DNA of 64,000 bases from Ectocarpus siliculosus. Taxonomy: Eukaryota > Sar > Phaeophyceae > Ectocarpales > Ectocarpaceae. Below are positions 12,401 to 24,200 of the stretch, piece after piece; within the stretch, counting starts at the first letter, position 1, and every line of letters starts with the position of its first letter. A model generated the notes under the pieces. That model had not been told where the DNA came from. It did no database searches and was given only the letters and a program-made list of their open reading frames with translations. The translations under genes and the position numbers were made by a program. The DNA is taken from NCBI GenBank assembly GCA_000310025.1, contig FN649739.1:1148742-1212741 (forward strand), given 5' to 3'.

Positions 12401-12920
12401 CATATACGGAGACACAAAAAGAGTACTGCTGTATCGCATCTCCAAACCAAAACCCAAAACACAGCGACGTATGTACCGCCGAAATCGGTGTAGCAGCCAA
12501 GACGCCATACAGAACGTGGGGCTAACAGAACGTGGGGCTAAGCCTGACGACGACGAGGGAAATGGTTAGAGAGGTAGTCGGGGGTGCAGAAACGAAAAAA
12601 AACAAAACAAAGTTTCGCAACAGTGCTGTTTCCTCCCCCTTGCCCACCTCTCCTCTGGGACGTCTCCACAAAGAGAGGTGAACACACGAGAAGCCGGTTG
12701 CTACCCTTGCTGGGTGGTATATTCCGTAGCACATTGCACACATGTGACAATGGTAGGTATAAGAGAGGCAGTGACGCCTGCCGTGCACCAGCGTAGCTCT
12801 AAACTCACCTGTCGAGTCTACATGGTGGCGTCGAAGCCCCGGCCATACCCTAAAGATCCCCAAGCATGACATGAGCAGGACCACCCCTAGCGCGATGACC
12901 GCCTTCCTCATCATCCGCAT
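6435..12920 (-). CDS. Golgi-type PAPS-dependent sulfotransferase, seven exons
   Basis: Exons: 12920-12809, 12054-11938, 11649-11483, 10887-10807, 10204-10026, 8787-8529, 6761-6435. All introns are GT-AG, phases agree at every junction, and the product is about 413 residues. Exon 1 carries a type II signal anchor (about residues 7-24). Exons 2 and 3 join to form the 5'-phosphosulfate loop MFLVGLEG-TGHHYF. Exon 4 ends CRSK and exon 5 continues SGMMSFPNFNG. The likely 3'-phosphosulfate motif is VRFVYLARSARSILVSD in exon 5. Exon 6 has the conserved tail FRYESMSD. The last exon adds about 70 residues of Ala/Glu-rich, probably helical sequence (AEQAAELEAAAAEAAAEAA) before the stop at 6437-6435; its acceptor is the least certain junction. 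By family it should be a Golgi lumenal enzyme transferring sulfate from PAPS to a glycan; the substrate is not predictable. It is a same-strand paralogue of the gene to its left. Confidence 0.85.
8812..9090. repeat. Intronic tandem repeat, about three diverged units
   Basis: A unit of roughly 100-118 bases containing CGCACGCGTGT, GAGCATCGACC and CCAATGAAAATACGCCA recurs near 8820-8865, 8905-8965 and 9015-9085. It lies in intron 5 of the sulfotransferase gene, immediately before the exon 6 acceptor. A related fragment appears near 9960-10010 in the same intron. Confidence 0.75.
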
Positions 12921-13947
12921 ATTTCAAACGCCTGTTGACCCGCAAGAGTTTAGAGACGCTCGTTGTGTGATGGGCAGAGCGCTCTGCGAATCTCTCCGAG
13001 CCAAAGACCCAATACGACCACCTCCAGCTGTTGATAACCCCAATGCCTTCCCTGCAGTAGTTGAGCCCAGAGCCGCCGTAACGAACTAGAAAGGCGTCTC
13101 GACTACTGCTGTCCGGGGTGTACTTCTGGTGCGGGAGATCCGCCGTACAGCAGCAGCGGTGGTGGTTCTCGTTTGGTCGGGGTGACGAGGGAGAGGGTGT
13201 CGAACAATTTACGTATTCCGCCACCTCGGGATAGACCTTGAAGGAACACCAGTCGCCGAGTGGCACCCTTCAGAAGCGGCGCGGCCGTCCAACGTAGGGC
13301 CGGCGGACAAAGAGAGCGCGGAGCAAATGTCTCACCACAGCGGCATATGCAGGCATCTCAGGTGACAGGTCTATGTTTGTACACAGCAGTACACAGACCC
13401 GATATATAGTTCCAAAATAAGGTTCGGTACACGCTTCGGCAGAGGGAAAGGGGAGAGATACAGTTCCGCCGCACATGTTCGTCTGTCTTGATCCTCTGGG
13501 CGATACCTATTCAGCGCTTGGTGCCGGTCCCATAGCTGCAGCGGCAGCACATGAGGGAGGCAACAAGGATACCAAGCAAAACGCGGGCTTTGAGCTGCTC
13601 TCATATTCAGTGCGCCAGCGGCACGAGGCAAGCCTTTCGGTGTCTGTTTTCCTGCAAAGATTCCGTACCCGCTGGATTTCGGGCCTCGCGAGCTTCACAC
13701 CCAGGCCTACAGTGTCTGCGCCCGCCTTCAAGCGTATACGCATCCTTCGGTTTCCTCACCTTTACTGCGATCTATTGGTGACGGCTTGTCAGCGTCCCAG
13801 TCTCGAGCATCTGTTCCTCTATATTTTCGACGGTTCTGTTCGAGCCGAACGGCGGCGATGCCTGCAGATCGCGCATATCTTCCGAACAAGAACAGCTCGG
13901 CGATGAGCCCATGTCAACAGCGGCACGCGCATTGGCCACGATACATA
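12921..13947. other. Region between divergently transcribed genes
   Basis: This stretch separates the minus-strand sulfotransferase start (12920) from the first candidate exon of the plus-strand S74 gene. It should hold both promoters. ORFs of 130-140 codons exist on both strands (12850-13266 minus, 13475-13906 plus) but show no recognisable motif. No TATA-like element was convincing. Confidence 0.4.
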
Positions 13948-14154
13948 ATGCTGCGGCTGCCGATACTACTGCTACAGCTCATTTTTCTCGCTGCATCGGC
14001 GAACTTGGACCTCCTCGGGGCTGCGGCGCTCACGACCGTGCTGGACCAGCGAGGATTCCCGTTGCTCCAGGCGCCGGGAGCAGAGGACCACAGATTTCCC
14101 AGGAGCGAAGACACACAGACTTGCGGCCGAGGGAGCGATGGTGGACTGCAACGG
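13948..14154 (+). CDS. Candidate first exon of the S74 gene (signal peptide or anchor)
   Basis: An ATG at 13948 opens MLRLPILLLQLIFLAASA, an ideal hydrophobic signal peptide or anchor, then a polar stretch that stays open to possible donors at 14140 or 14154. Earlier in-frame ATGs exist. It is the only signal-like exon upstream of the beta-rich exons on this strand. The join to the next exon could not be phase-checked, so the link is inference. Bases 14155-15290 hold no ORF worth calling and would be intron. Confidence 0.35.
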
Positions 14155-15299
14155 GTCAACTTAGTCCATATTGTGAGAAAAAGATGCCGATGCTTTCATT
14201 GTATGCTGTGACTTGGGTATACCGTCGTGCTCGGTGTTCGTGATGAAAACCCTGTCATACAATTCGATGTTGCTGTCTTTCGACCAAATCAGCAACAAAC
14301 CTCAGTATAAGTGGTATGCGGTGAAGACGAACACAATCGCATTTCCGTTCCTGTACGCGTTACGGAAATAGAGCGTCCAAAGATCTAGGTGCTGTGACGT
14401 TTCCGCGTTGCCTGTCGATTTTCATGCTCAAGTCTGAGCGCTCCTCTTGATGTTCAACCCCGCCCCGCCTTCTTTCTGCGTAATCTACAGGGCACGTTCG
14501 TTGTGCAACACGCATCAACTGTTGTCAAGCCATCATCTTCTTCTAGGAGGTACGTGCCAAAATTCTACGAATACCATCTTTACTCCCACATGGGATGATT
14601 CCAAGAGTTCACTCTTGTAGCTTCACTAAAGTTCGGTTATCATCTCCCCGGGCTTCTCTCGGCGTGTGGGGATGGTTGCTGACGAAAGTGTGGGTGGAAA
14701 CCTGAAAATCGTGTCTCGGTAGGTCCTACACTCTACAGCACACCAACATTTCCGTATGACGACAAGGGTGCTGAATAGGCCAGCTAGGGAACTACACGGT
14801 CATGATAGGAACCACAGGAAGGATCTTCATTCGCAATGGGTTTTATAATAATATAGTTGTTTTCGAACTGAAACTTTTCGAGAGTGGTGAAACATTTCTT
14901 TTTTCGATAAGTTTGCATTGTTGTCGGGTAGCAAATGCGTTGGAGAAATAATTCCATGCCTTGAAGATAATAGACTAAAAGGTGTCAGCACGATTTGATA
15001 CTGTCAACAAAAAGAGTTGCCCACGAATCCAGCGCAACTTCTCGCTGTACACTGAGCAACAATTCGGGTTGTTTCTTTCTCCAAAGGCGTCTTTATCCCA
15101 CCGAGAAAGCGTTTGGTTCCTCTCCGAGCGTGGTCTACGACCAAGGACATTTCAAAGAACCTATTTTATGTCTGACTGAAAGCCTCAACTCTTCTTTCAT
15201 TTTTCCCTTGTCATGGGTGAACCATTCCTAAAGGTGGGGTGAGTCTGAAACGAGCCATCTGCCCGACTATGTACTAGAATTACTCGCTGGACGTGAGGT

Positions 15300-18200
15300 T
15301 GGGACCCGGCCTGGAAGCGGCGAGAAAAAAAACGGTACCGACGGAGGGTCGGCGGCTACCTCGCCTGGAGCGGTGGAGCCCTTGATTTTGCTGAACGGGC
15401 ACGTCTGCACCGTTCTCTCACTAGGGAAGCCAAGCGTTGGCGGTTTCGGAAGCGAAGGAGCCGACTTCCTGTTGCAAGAGCCGTACGCCTGGGAGTCTGA
15501 CGAGGAAGCGGAAGGCTTCGTTTTGCCGCCGTGGATGTGGGACGCCGTTGGTGGTGAAATGGTGAGCCGCTTCGTATCATCCTGTGCAAAGATGACACCT
15601 TGGTACCATTTGTTGGAAGTGCATTTGGCGGGGAGTGTACACGCGTCGTTGTGTTGCCAACGTTCTGGTAGTTGGACACAACAATTCGAGCAAATAGAGA
15701 CTAGGGTTTACGAACTCACAACGTGGAATTGAAGGTCGGCATAAAGGACCACGTCGGCGCCTTGACTCTCCAATCAATGTGAGGCATTCCTAATGAACAG
15801 TCATGGGGAGCGATGTACGGAAACTGCTGGGTGTCCTCCATGGCGTGTATATGGCTCGCTGTAGGTGGTGTTCAAGGAATACATGAGCCCCACTCTCTGA
15901 ACCGATAGCACAGTTTGGAAACCAGCCCGACACTCAACCATAAGACAGCATCAACCCGGGGTACTTTGTAGAGGGTGAGGCAATCTGGTAAATAAAGAAT
16001 GTATGGTAAATCCAATCCGACCCGGCCCTGAAAGCAATCTCATTTGCGAATTTAGCAGGGTGGAGGAAATTTGCTGATGACACAGGCGCCTATCGCCAAC
16101 GTCACCGGGGGTTCGTCATGTTGGCCTCCGCACCGGAAAGGCAACTTCTCCGACCCCATCGCAAGCGTCGACGAATACCGCGTCGACAAGGACAGCAGTC
16201 ACGTCGGGCGAGATGGATGTTTCGAGCCTTTCCTGCAGCTCGCGTCCTGGGGGCGAGGGCGTTTCAATCCCCTCGCCCAGTTCACGCCCCGGGAGATTCT
16301 GCTCGGAGGTGTCGGCGGGGGCGAAAGACGAAGCGTACCACCAGAAGCCCCGCTGGGCACCCGGCCAGAGGGAAAGAACACCACAAGCGACAAGGTCATG
16401 CATGCCATCCGCACAAGAGAGGGGGGCCTGGAGATAGTCCCCGCCGGCGGTGAGTCGGCAAGACCAACACCAGGACCAGATTGGCTTCGCAATCAGCAGC
16501 CCCTCCACCAACACTAACAGAATACCCACTTCCGCTTGTGAGATTTTTCATTGGAACGCGTTGTCTCGGGTCTTCCAACATGCCTTCCAGTCGGTCTTTT
16601 AGGTGACCGTTCAATTCCCCTCTTTCACTAGCCCGCGTACGTCGCAACAGTCCAAGACAACCTTTCAAATTGGCCGACGGGCGAACAACACAACAGCGAT
16701 GTTTATTTCTTCGATTTTTTAATTACTCTCCGCGTGACGTAACTCCAGTGATTGCCTACCTCAATACCTGCCTGTATCCCTCAACTCTACACCAAGTGGT
16801 CAAAGGCGGATCTGCATTTCCATGGTTTCCGCCCCGGGCACACCGTCGCTGGGTGGAGTTACGAGCCACGCACCAGAAAACGATTGGTTTTGGGTGGATG
16901 CATACTACAATCCATACACATGGCACGGATACAGCTGACCAAAAAAAACATGGCCTGTAGCATTCCAAGCTGGACGTTCCTACAAATATGCTTTGCTCCA
17001 TCGCACTCAACATGTCAACCCACTTCTCCCGCACCAGACCTCCACCTGCAGTCGGGGGTCGCCCGACCCGGCGGAGAGGTGTTGGGCGGAGACGTGCACG
17101 TAGCGGCGAGAGGCGAGCAAGGCTTGATACGTCTTCGCTCCGGGTCGCTAGAGTGGTCACCAGCCTCACCGTCGCTGCCAGAGTGTCCTTCTTCTGACTG
17201 CCACCCCCGAGGCGCTGTAGCGTCGCTCAGGGTCGACGACGGCACCCTGGAGGCTACTGGGTTCTCGGAAGCGGTACGGCTAAGCTCGGCCAGATCTTTC
17301 GAAGTAGCGATCGCGGCTACCGGCGAGGAGCAGAAGGACGGAGGGAAAAACGATGGTATCGGGCACGAGCAGGGGCGCGGGGTGGGCGAGGGACCGCATC
17401 AACACGGGTATTCATCGGGAACGGGTTTAGAGACGAAGGCGGCGCTGCTGAAAGGGGACGCTGGCTCGTTGAACACGAGCGCTGGGGTGGTGAACGTCGA
17501 GGTGTGGGGATCGTAGGAGGGACGAGAGTTTCAGCATGTAGGCAGACATCTCTACTTGGCACAAGATCGCGAACCTACCAGTTGGGGTACCAGATGAATT
17601 GGCTGCTATTACACGGGTTAGAAGCTGCTGCCTTTGTTGAATCTTGCGAGGCCTTTTTACTTCGTTTGGCTCATTCCCGCGACCAGACCTGAGCTTTCCC
17701 TGTTATTTGCCACGCACGGAAATATAGTTTCTGCCGTTAGGGATCATCGAGTCTCTTTGACCCCAGTGGCACATCGCCTAGATATCCAACAACCGCCGTA
17801 ACCGGCAAGGTCTTCATTTTGACCATCTCTCCTCCATTTCCTGTCCCTCTCTCGCCAACTAAGGCTACCGACACCCTGCTGGCAGCCGGAAGGAACGGAG
17901 TGAGAGTTACGTCGTCCGCCGGGGATGTCCGTGTCGACGCCAACGGCCCCGACGGATCAGTCGTCGTCCGGGGTGGTGGCGCTATTGTCGGCGTGGCCCC
18001 GACAGTTTCCTTCACAGCAGAAACAGCAGCAGCAGAAGCGGCAGGTGGGTCGTCGCCAAAAGCTAGTGGTATAGGTACGGTGCAGAGGTTGGCGCGCGAG
18101 GACGCATTTTGAAGCGCACGTTCCGAAGAACGTGTGGCCACGATACCTACATACGCTTAGCTTTCAATCATGTTGCGGAGAACTACAACGGGCCTCAAGT

Positions 18201-21200
18201 CTGTTCGTCAGCGGGCGGTGGGTGGAAAACTCACGTGTAAAACAAGCGTTTTTGGTTAGTGTGCGCCACCACGCCCTCATTCCTTGAACCACGCCCTTAG
18301 GCAGGTACTTGGCTTGGCAAGGCAGGTGATCAAGTAAAGCGTTGCCCTGTGTTTGCGCATTGCCTGTCATGTCAGCCACCCGTCGTTCTGACACACTCGC
18401 AATTGACAAGGGGCTGCTCGGACCAAACCGCCCCGGATCAATAAGGCCAGTCACCAGCGGCGAATCAGGCGTAGCTTGGTCGCCACAGAAGGAGAAACTC
18501 CGGTGTACATCCCCTCATGACCACATTCCACTCGGCGGCGGCTTCGATTCTTCACTGGGTTTGGACTCTAGGAGCCCCTAAGATAACCCCCCAAAAACAA
18601 TCGTTCGATCTTCACTTATTTCTTTCCTGGTTCACGTTGACTTGGTGTCGTGGTCGGACATGACCGACGAAAGCCGGGGGCGAAGAAGCGAAGGAAGAAG
18701 AGGACAGCGAACGCGCTTCGGGAGGGGGATACCTCAACCTATCGGTCGAAGCAGCTACGATCGGAGGCCCGCAGGGCGGAGAGGGCGGAGGCGCATTGCT
18801 CGAGGCTGATGACGAGGTGAGGAGCCTCCCTACTAAAGACGTGTAGTCCTTGTCGACGTCGGCTCTTGCAACGATGCACGGCTTACGTTATTCCACATTT
18901 GGACTTACCGAGGGTGCCTCAATGGCCGGCATGGGAGGCCGCCTTCATTTCTATTGAGCTCTTTCGTCGACAACGCTCCCACGGAAAACCTTTAACATCC
19001 CACCATCGCAGCTCTGGCCTGTAAAACTGTTTTGTCCCACTTGCTCGCCCCAAATACACGCCGCCGTCCTTTTCTTCTCCGCTCAACAATCCGTTCCAGC
19101 AGGTGCGGCTACGAGCCAGCAACTCGTCTCTTCTCCGCGTTTCAGCCGCCGAGGTCTCTGTGCACACCCCTGCCATCTTCCTCCGCTCTTCTTCGCCACT
19201 CACGGCGGCTGCCGCGGGGGTGGGGGGAGCGGCGGCCTCCAGCAATGGCGATGGACGTGGCCCCGGCCCCCCCCAACAGCCGCCGCAAACGACCGGCCGC
19301 CAAGACCCCGGCGCCCGCGGACCCGGCCCGACGGCAGCGGCGGAGCTGAGCCTGGACGACAGCGGGGGTGTCGCGGTGACCGCGTCGGGGTCCATCGGAA
19401 TGGAAACCCCCGGGGCGTTCGTCCAGCTGTCCGGTCGCCGTAGCGGCGGAGACGGTCTGGCGGCGGGTGGCCGCGACGACGGGGAGGGTCTTGGTCGTGG
19501 TGGGTTGCTCGTCGCCGAAGCCGGAGACGTGCGGATAAGAGCGTCGGCCGGAGTGTCCGTCGTTGCCGCTGACGGAGCTGAGGCGCGGGCTTGGGCAGAA
19601 GAGGGGGCGAGCAACGGTACAGCCGCCGCCGGCGGTCGTCTCGAGGTGAAACAGCTACAGTGTCGGCCGTACGTTTTTCTTTCTATCCGTCCCCATGTAA
19701 GAAATAGACGGATCCCCACTTCACCGCTCTGACGATCGTTGTACGTGGCAAAGCAGAGCTACGGTGCCCTCTATGAGCAGCTTACCTGAACGGTGGTGAA
19801 ATTTCAACTAGAACACCTGTTGCAATAGGTTGTATTGATGTGGCGTATTCACAGCAGCAGCGCAGGCTAAGACCTGAAATTGACGACAAGGCAGGTGTTC
19901 CCGGAAGGAGTCTCTGCGGCGGGAACGTCGACGAGCCTTGACTCGTCGGAACGCGTCACGCTGCGAGTCGGCGGCTCAGCCAAGCGTCGCACTGCGGTCA
20001 GCCCCGAAAGCGATGGGGGGGTGCAGTCGGCGGCGGAAGGAGAGGAGGTGGAATCGTCAGCGATTGTCGAGTTGGGCGATTGGGGGGTTCGGGTGAGTCT
20101 GGGGTGGCTTTTGGAGCCTCTTTTCCTTCACTGCTATGTCTCTCCTGCGCAAGAGCAGGTATATATTGGTTCGTGAAATGAAAAGTCTAATGATTTGTGG
20201 GCGAAGAAGGGTCGCATAAGGTTGTCTTACTTCACGCCGGTGGAAACGGCCCGTTCTCCGTGCCTGTCCTGCTCGACACCTATTCCTAACCCCTCGAACC
20301 TCGTCACCACAACAGTATATATACCCTGTACCTCTGCAAGACGACACCGCTTTGCTCCCCTGGCACGTGCTAGTGTGGCCGAAGGCGTCTCGGCATATGC
20401 GTGACACCTTGCCGTATAAGAGCATTCATCCGATCCCCGGCCAACGTTCCCTCCGCCACTATTCGTCGTGCTCTCCGTTGCCACCTTGTCGTACGTCGGG
20501 AGCGCGCTATCTTGGAACTTTGGACCCTCTGTTTCTCATAGTGTGAAAGATCGAGGCACTTTGTCACCATGTTCGTTTTTTACAACCTTCTACGTTCGAC
20601 TTCGCGACCTTGAGAAAATACACCCAATACGCCCTCTTCAGACCATGCAGACGCTCCGTTTCTCCCAATGGAATCGTTAAATTCTCGTGCTTGTGGACAT
20701 CTCGTTGTCATCGGCGTGAGGGCGAAGAAGCCAAAGTGGCATCTCAGTATGACTGCGCTTGAACCCAATGAAGCAGCACTCCCGAAGCAGCAACATGTCC
20801 GTCTCCCTCCCTCTCTATCCGCTACATGCTTCCATCATTGCCCGTTTCTTGTCGGTCAAGGTTCTCGCGGGTGCGTCGGCAGCGTCATCGGACGACAATA
20901 ACAAGAGCAACAGCAACGGCAGTAGCAACAGCAGCAGCACGATCCTCCTTAATGCGGGATCCCGGTTGGTCTTCGTGGCTCCTCAACTGGCAATCTCGCA
21001 CGTGGGAGGCGGAGGCGCCGGCGCGGGCGAAGAGGGGTCAGCAAGGAGACACGGGGCGGCGGGCTCTGGTACAATAATCGAAGATCCTTTCAGCAATGCC
21101 GGCGGCGGCGGCGGCGGGCTGTGGTCGGACGGGTTGGCCCTGACGGGAAGGGCAGACGAAAGGGTGCTGCTGCAAGCCGGTTTAGGGTCTACGTCGGAGA

Positions 21201-24200
21201 GCAGGTGAGCGAAAGCATCAAAACGGAGACTAGCATACACTCTGCCATGCCCCCATCATTAGACGTATGTGGCCGTAGTGCGTGTGTGCCAACTAGACGT
21301 ATTTCCGCTGGACGCCGTGGCAACAAGGGGGTTGTGAAAACCCAACTTTTCGTTTTCATGCCAACAGCGGGAAATTCGAGTCGGCAACCGCCGTCACAGG
21401 TTTAACTCCGAAAATAATCACTACTCATGTCAACAGTGACAAGCTTCAAGGTGACCCAAAAGCAAGGGCTACGCTCTCTCGAGAGTGCTCAAAGAAGAGG
21501 TTACCATATTATCCGTAAATGATTACCATATCCGCCGATACCGCCGTATGCTTTTCGAGCAGCTCCAAAAAAGGCGCCCAAGACCGTGCCGGTAGTCACA
21601 TCTCCGTCGAAGAGAGCTGGATACACCTTTGTGCCGGAGGGGGTGGAGATAGTTCCCTGCCGGCACTATCCTCGTCCCGAATGGCATCGGCAACGGCAGC
21701 ATCAACGGCGGCGGAGACTGTCGCTCGAGGAGGAGGCGGGAGTGGGTGTACCGGCGGCCTCGGTGGCGGGGAAGGTCCGTCTCGAAAAGGGCTGATGGTG
21801 GAGGCGATTGGAGAGGCCAACATATCGTCCACAGAGGTGCGCTGCATACGTGACTGTCGAGGTTGATAATTCTCTTGGTCGTACGCCTCGACGTGTGTTT
21901 TGCCATACACCAGGCGCCAGCGTGTCTGTTTTGTTCCTTGGCGGTTTTCCTTGAACGTTTGGTGCGGCTTCACGGGCGCACTTGTCCTCTGCCGACAATT
22001 GAATTGCGGACATTACACACATGCGTGCCTACGAATCCAACAACGGGGTTTTCTCGTCGACGCCCCCGACCCGTCAAAGGCAGCAAAAGCAAGGGCTGTA
22101 CGCTTGGCAAACCACCGGCTGCACACCTTTTCCTTCGAGTGGGGTCTGTCTGATCACAAAAAAGCGTGCCAAACCGTCACGACGCTCCCCACACAGCGCA
22201 CGCCCCTGCCCCCCGTCTTTCTGCTGCCCACCTTGGCCCAACGCCTTGCGACCTTCGCAGGACCTGCGCCTTCGAGCGGAGGGAAGAATCCAGATCTCGT
22301 CCCCGAATGACACCTCCTTGTACTCGCCGCGCGGTATCCTTCTCTCGGGCTCATCCCCCCGCAACGGCGACGGCGGCGACGGCGGCGGCGGCGGCACTGG
22401 AACCCCTTCAGCTGACCACAAGGAGAGCCCATCGCTTGACGGGGCGGGACTCGGAGGGAAGGGGCACAATGGTCTAGGACTTGGGCAGGAGGAGGGGGGG
22501 CACGTACTCCTCGCGCCCGGGGCAGGGAGCGGGGTGGGGATCGGCCGTGGTTTTTCGTCGCGACACTTGGCGAGCGCTGCAGCAGGTGTGTGCGACATTC
22601 TCATCTTGGTTTATCATGATACACAGTCGTCGTGCGTCTTCAGGGGGGGAAACCACACACGCACATGCGAGTTTTTGCGTGTGGCACGATCGAGAGCTGC
22701 TCATGGCATGGCGGAAACCCAAGAGAGCCTTGTGCGTGCCCGCGCCAATCCGGAGGAGCGGTGCGCCTAGATTGAGTGGAATTGATATACGACCGCGAAA
22801 ATAAATGCGGTTCATTTGGGGCCATGCCGCGAAAGTTATGACTCAGCACCTTACCGACGTGTGTTCGCCCCTCCTCCTCCTCCTCGTCCTCCTGTCGCAG
22901 GGGCTGTACCCACCCTGCTCTATGTGACAAACGCCACCGACCACCCTGCCAGTCACCAGCGGCAGCGCAGGGCTCCCCCGCTCGATGCTCTCGTTGCTGT
23001 GGAGTCCTCGGGCGGGGGCGCAGGCGTGTCTGTGCTTTCACCTCGAGGAAGGTAAGGAAAATCGGGGTCCTGTAGGCGCGAAGGTGGGGGTATGTGAACG
23101 TACCTGTTCAGATCACGGCTAAATGCATGTCACTCACGGTTGTGTAGCGTACCCTCGGTATCAGCACACTTGGCTTCGCCCATGTGTCGCCGCCCGTAGA
23201 ACAGGGACGGGGATGCGGGCAAAGTTTGACATCAGCCGAGTTTCGATCACCACGTGTGTGCATACGTATGCACAAGTTCGGCACAACTCAAACGGGGCCT
23301 TGTCGTTCGACTTAGGCAGGCGCACCGCAGGCACACATGCACCTCGTCACGTGATGAATGGTACTCATCGCTTTGTGACGCCTTTAATGTTGCCTGCCTG
23401 ACGCACCGTTTGTGAGGAAGCCGGTCGGCGGTGCGGTTCGGGTGCGAGGGGCTGCCCTACAGCGGGGGCCTGGAGGTTCGGCACCATCTGGAGGGACCCG
23501 GTGAGCATAGCAGCTGCGGGCGCCCATGGGGCCTAGAAGCGTGGGAGAGAAGGTGCCGGTAGGGGGAGGGTGGAGGTGTCCAGCACACGCAACACAACGT
23601 GAATTATTGTTTTCGGGTTCTAACGAGTCACACTATGAACAGCGTGTCAGAGGCGCTGTGTGGTGCGGCCGGTACTCGTGCTGTTGTTGTGGTTATTGTT
23701 GTTGTTTTCGTCGTGCGCTGTTGTTGTGGTGGTGTGATTGGTGACGTTGTGTCTGCTGTTGTTGTTGCCGTTTGGGGTTTGCGTTGGTACAATCGCCCCT
23801 ATCGGTGTTCGGACTTTTTTGCCATGGCACCGTTTCACACAGGATGCGGCCACGCCGAGCTCAATGACAGAAGCCAACCCTGGCACGCGGCTGCTCGGCA
23901 CGCAATCCTTCTTCCTTTGATCACCGCTCCCCTCGAACGCAGGGGGCGATACGCTCGTGCTTGAGCTTGCCTCAAGTCCCGGCCGCGTCGTCGGCGACGC
24001 CCGTGGCAGGTGGGGCGTCGGTGCGGTGCCCGATGCGGACGCCACGGGCGCGCCGACACAGCTCTCGGCCGCGCTGCACGTGTTCGCCGCCGTTCCGCTG
24101 CCGACAGTGGCTGCGTCGTCGGGACTAGGGGGCGGCGAGCCGACCAAGCCGCCGGTGGCCTCTGTCTTGGTGGAGTCGCCCGCAGGCTCTGCGGGAGTGA

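Noticed and set aside
12850-13266. Minus-strand ORF of 138 codons overlapping the first sulfotransferase exon
   Set aside because: It is in a different frame from the signal-anchor exon on the same strand and has no motif.
16116-16529. Minus-strand ORF of 137 codons opposite the second S74-gene exon
   Set aside because: The plus-strand exon is bounded by acceptor and donor in the phases required by both neighbours; the minus ORF has neither.
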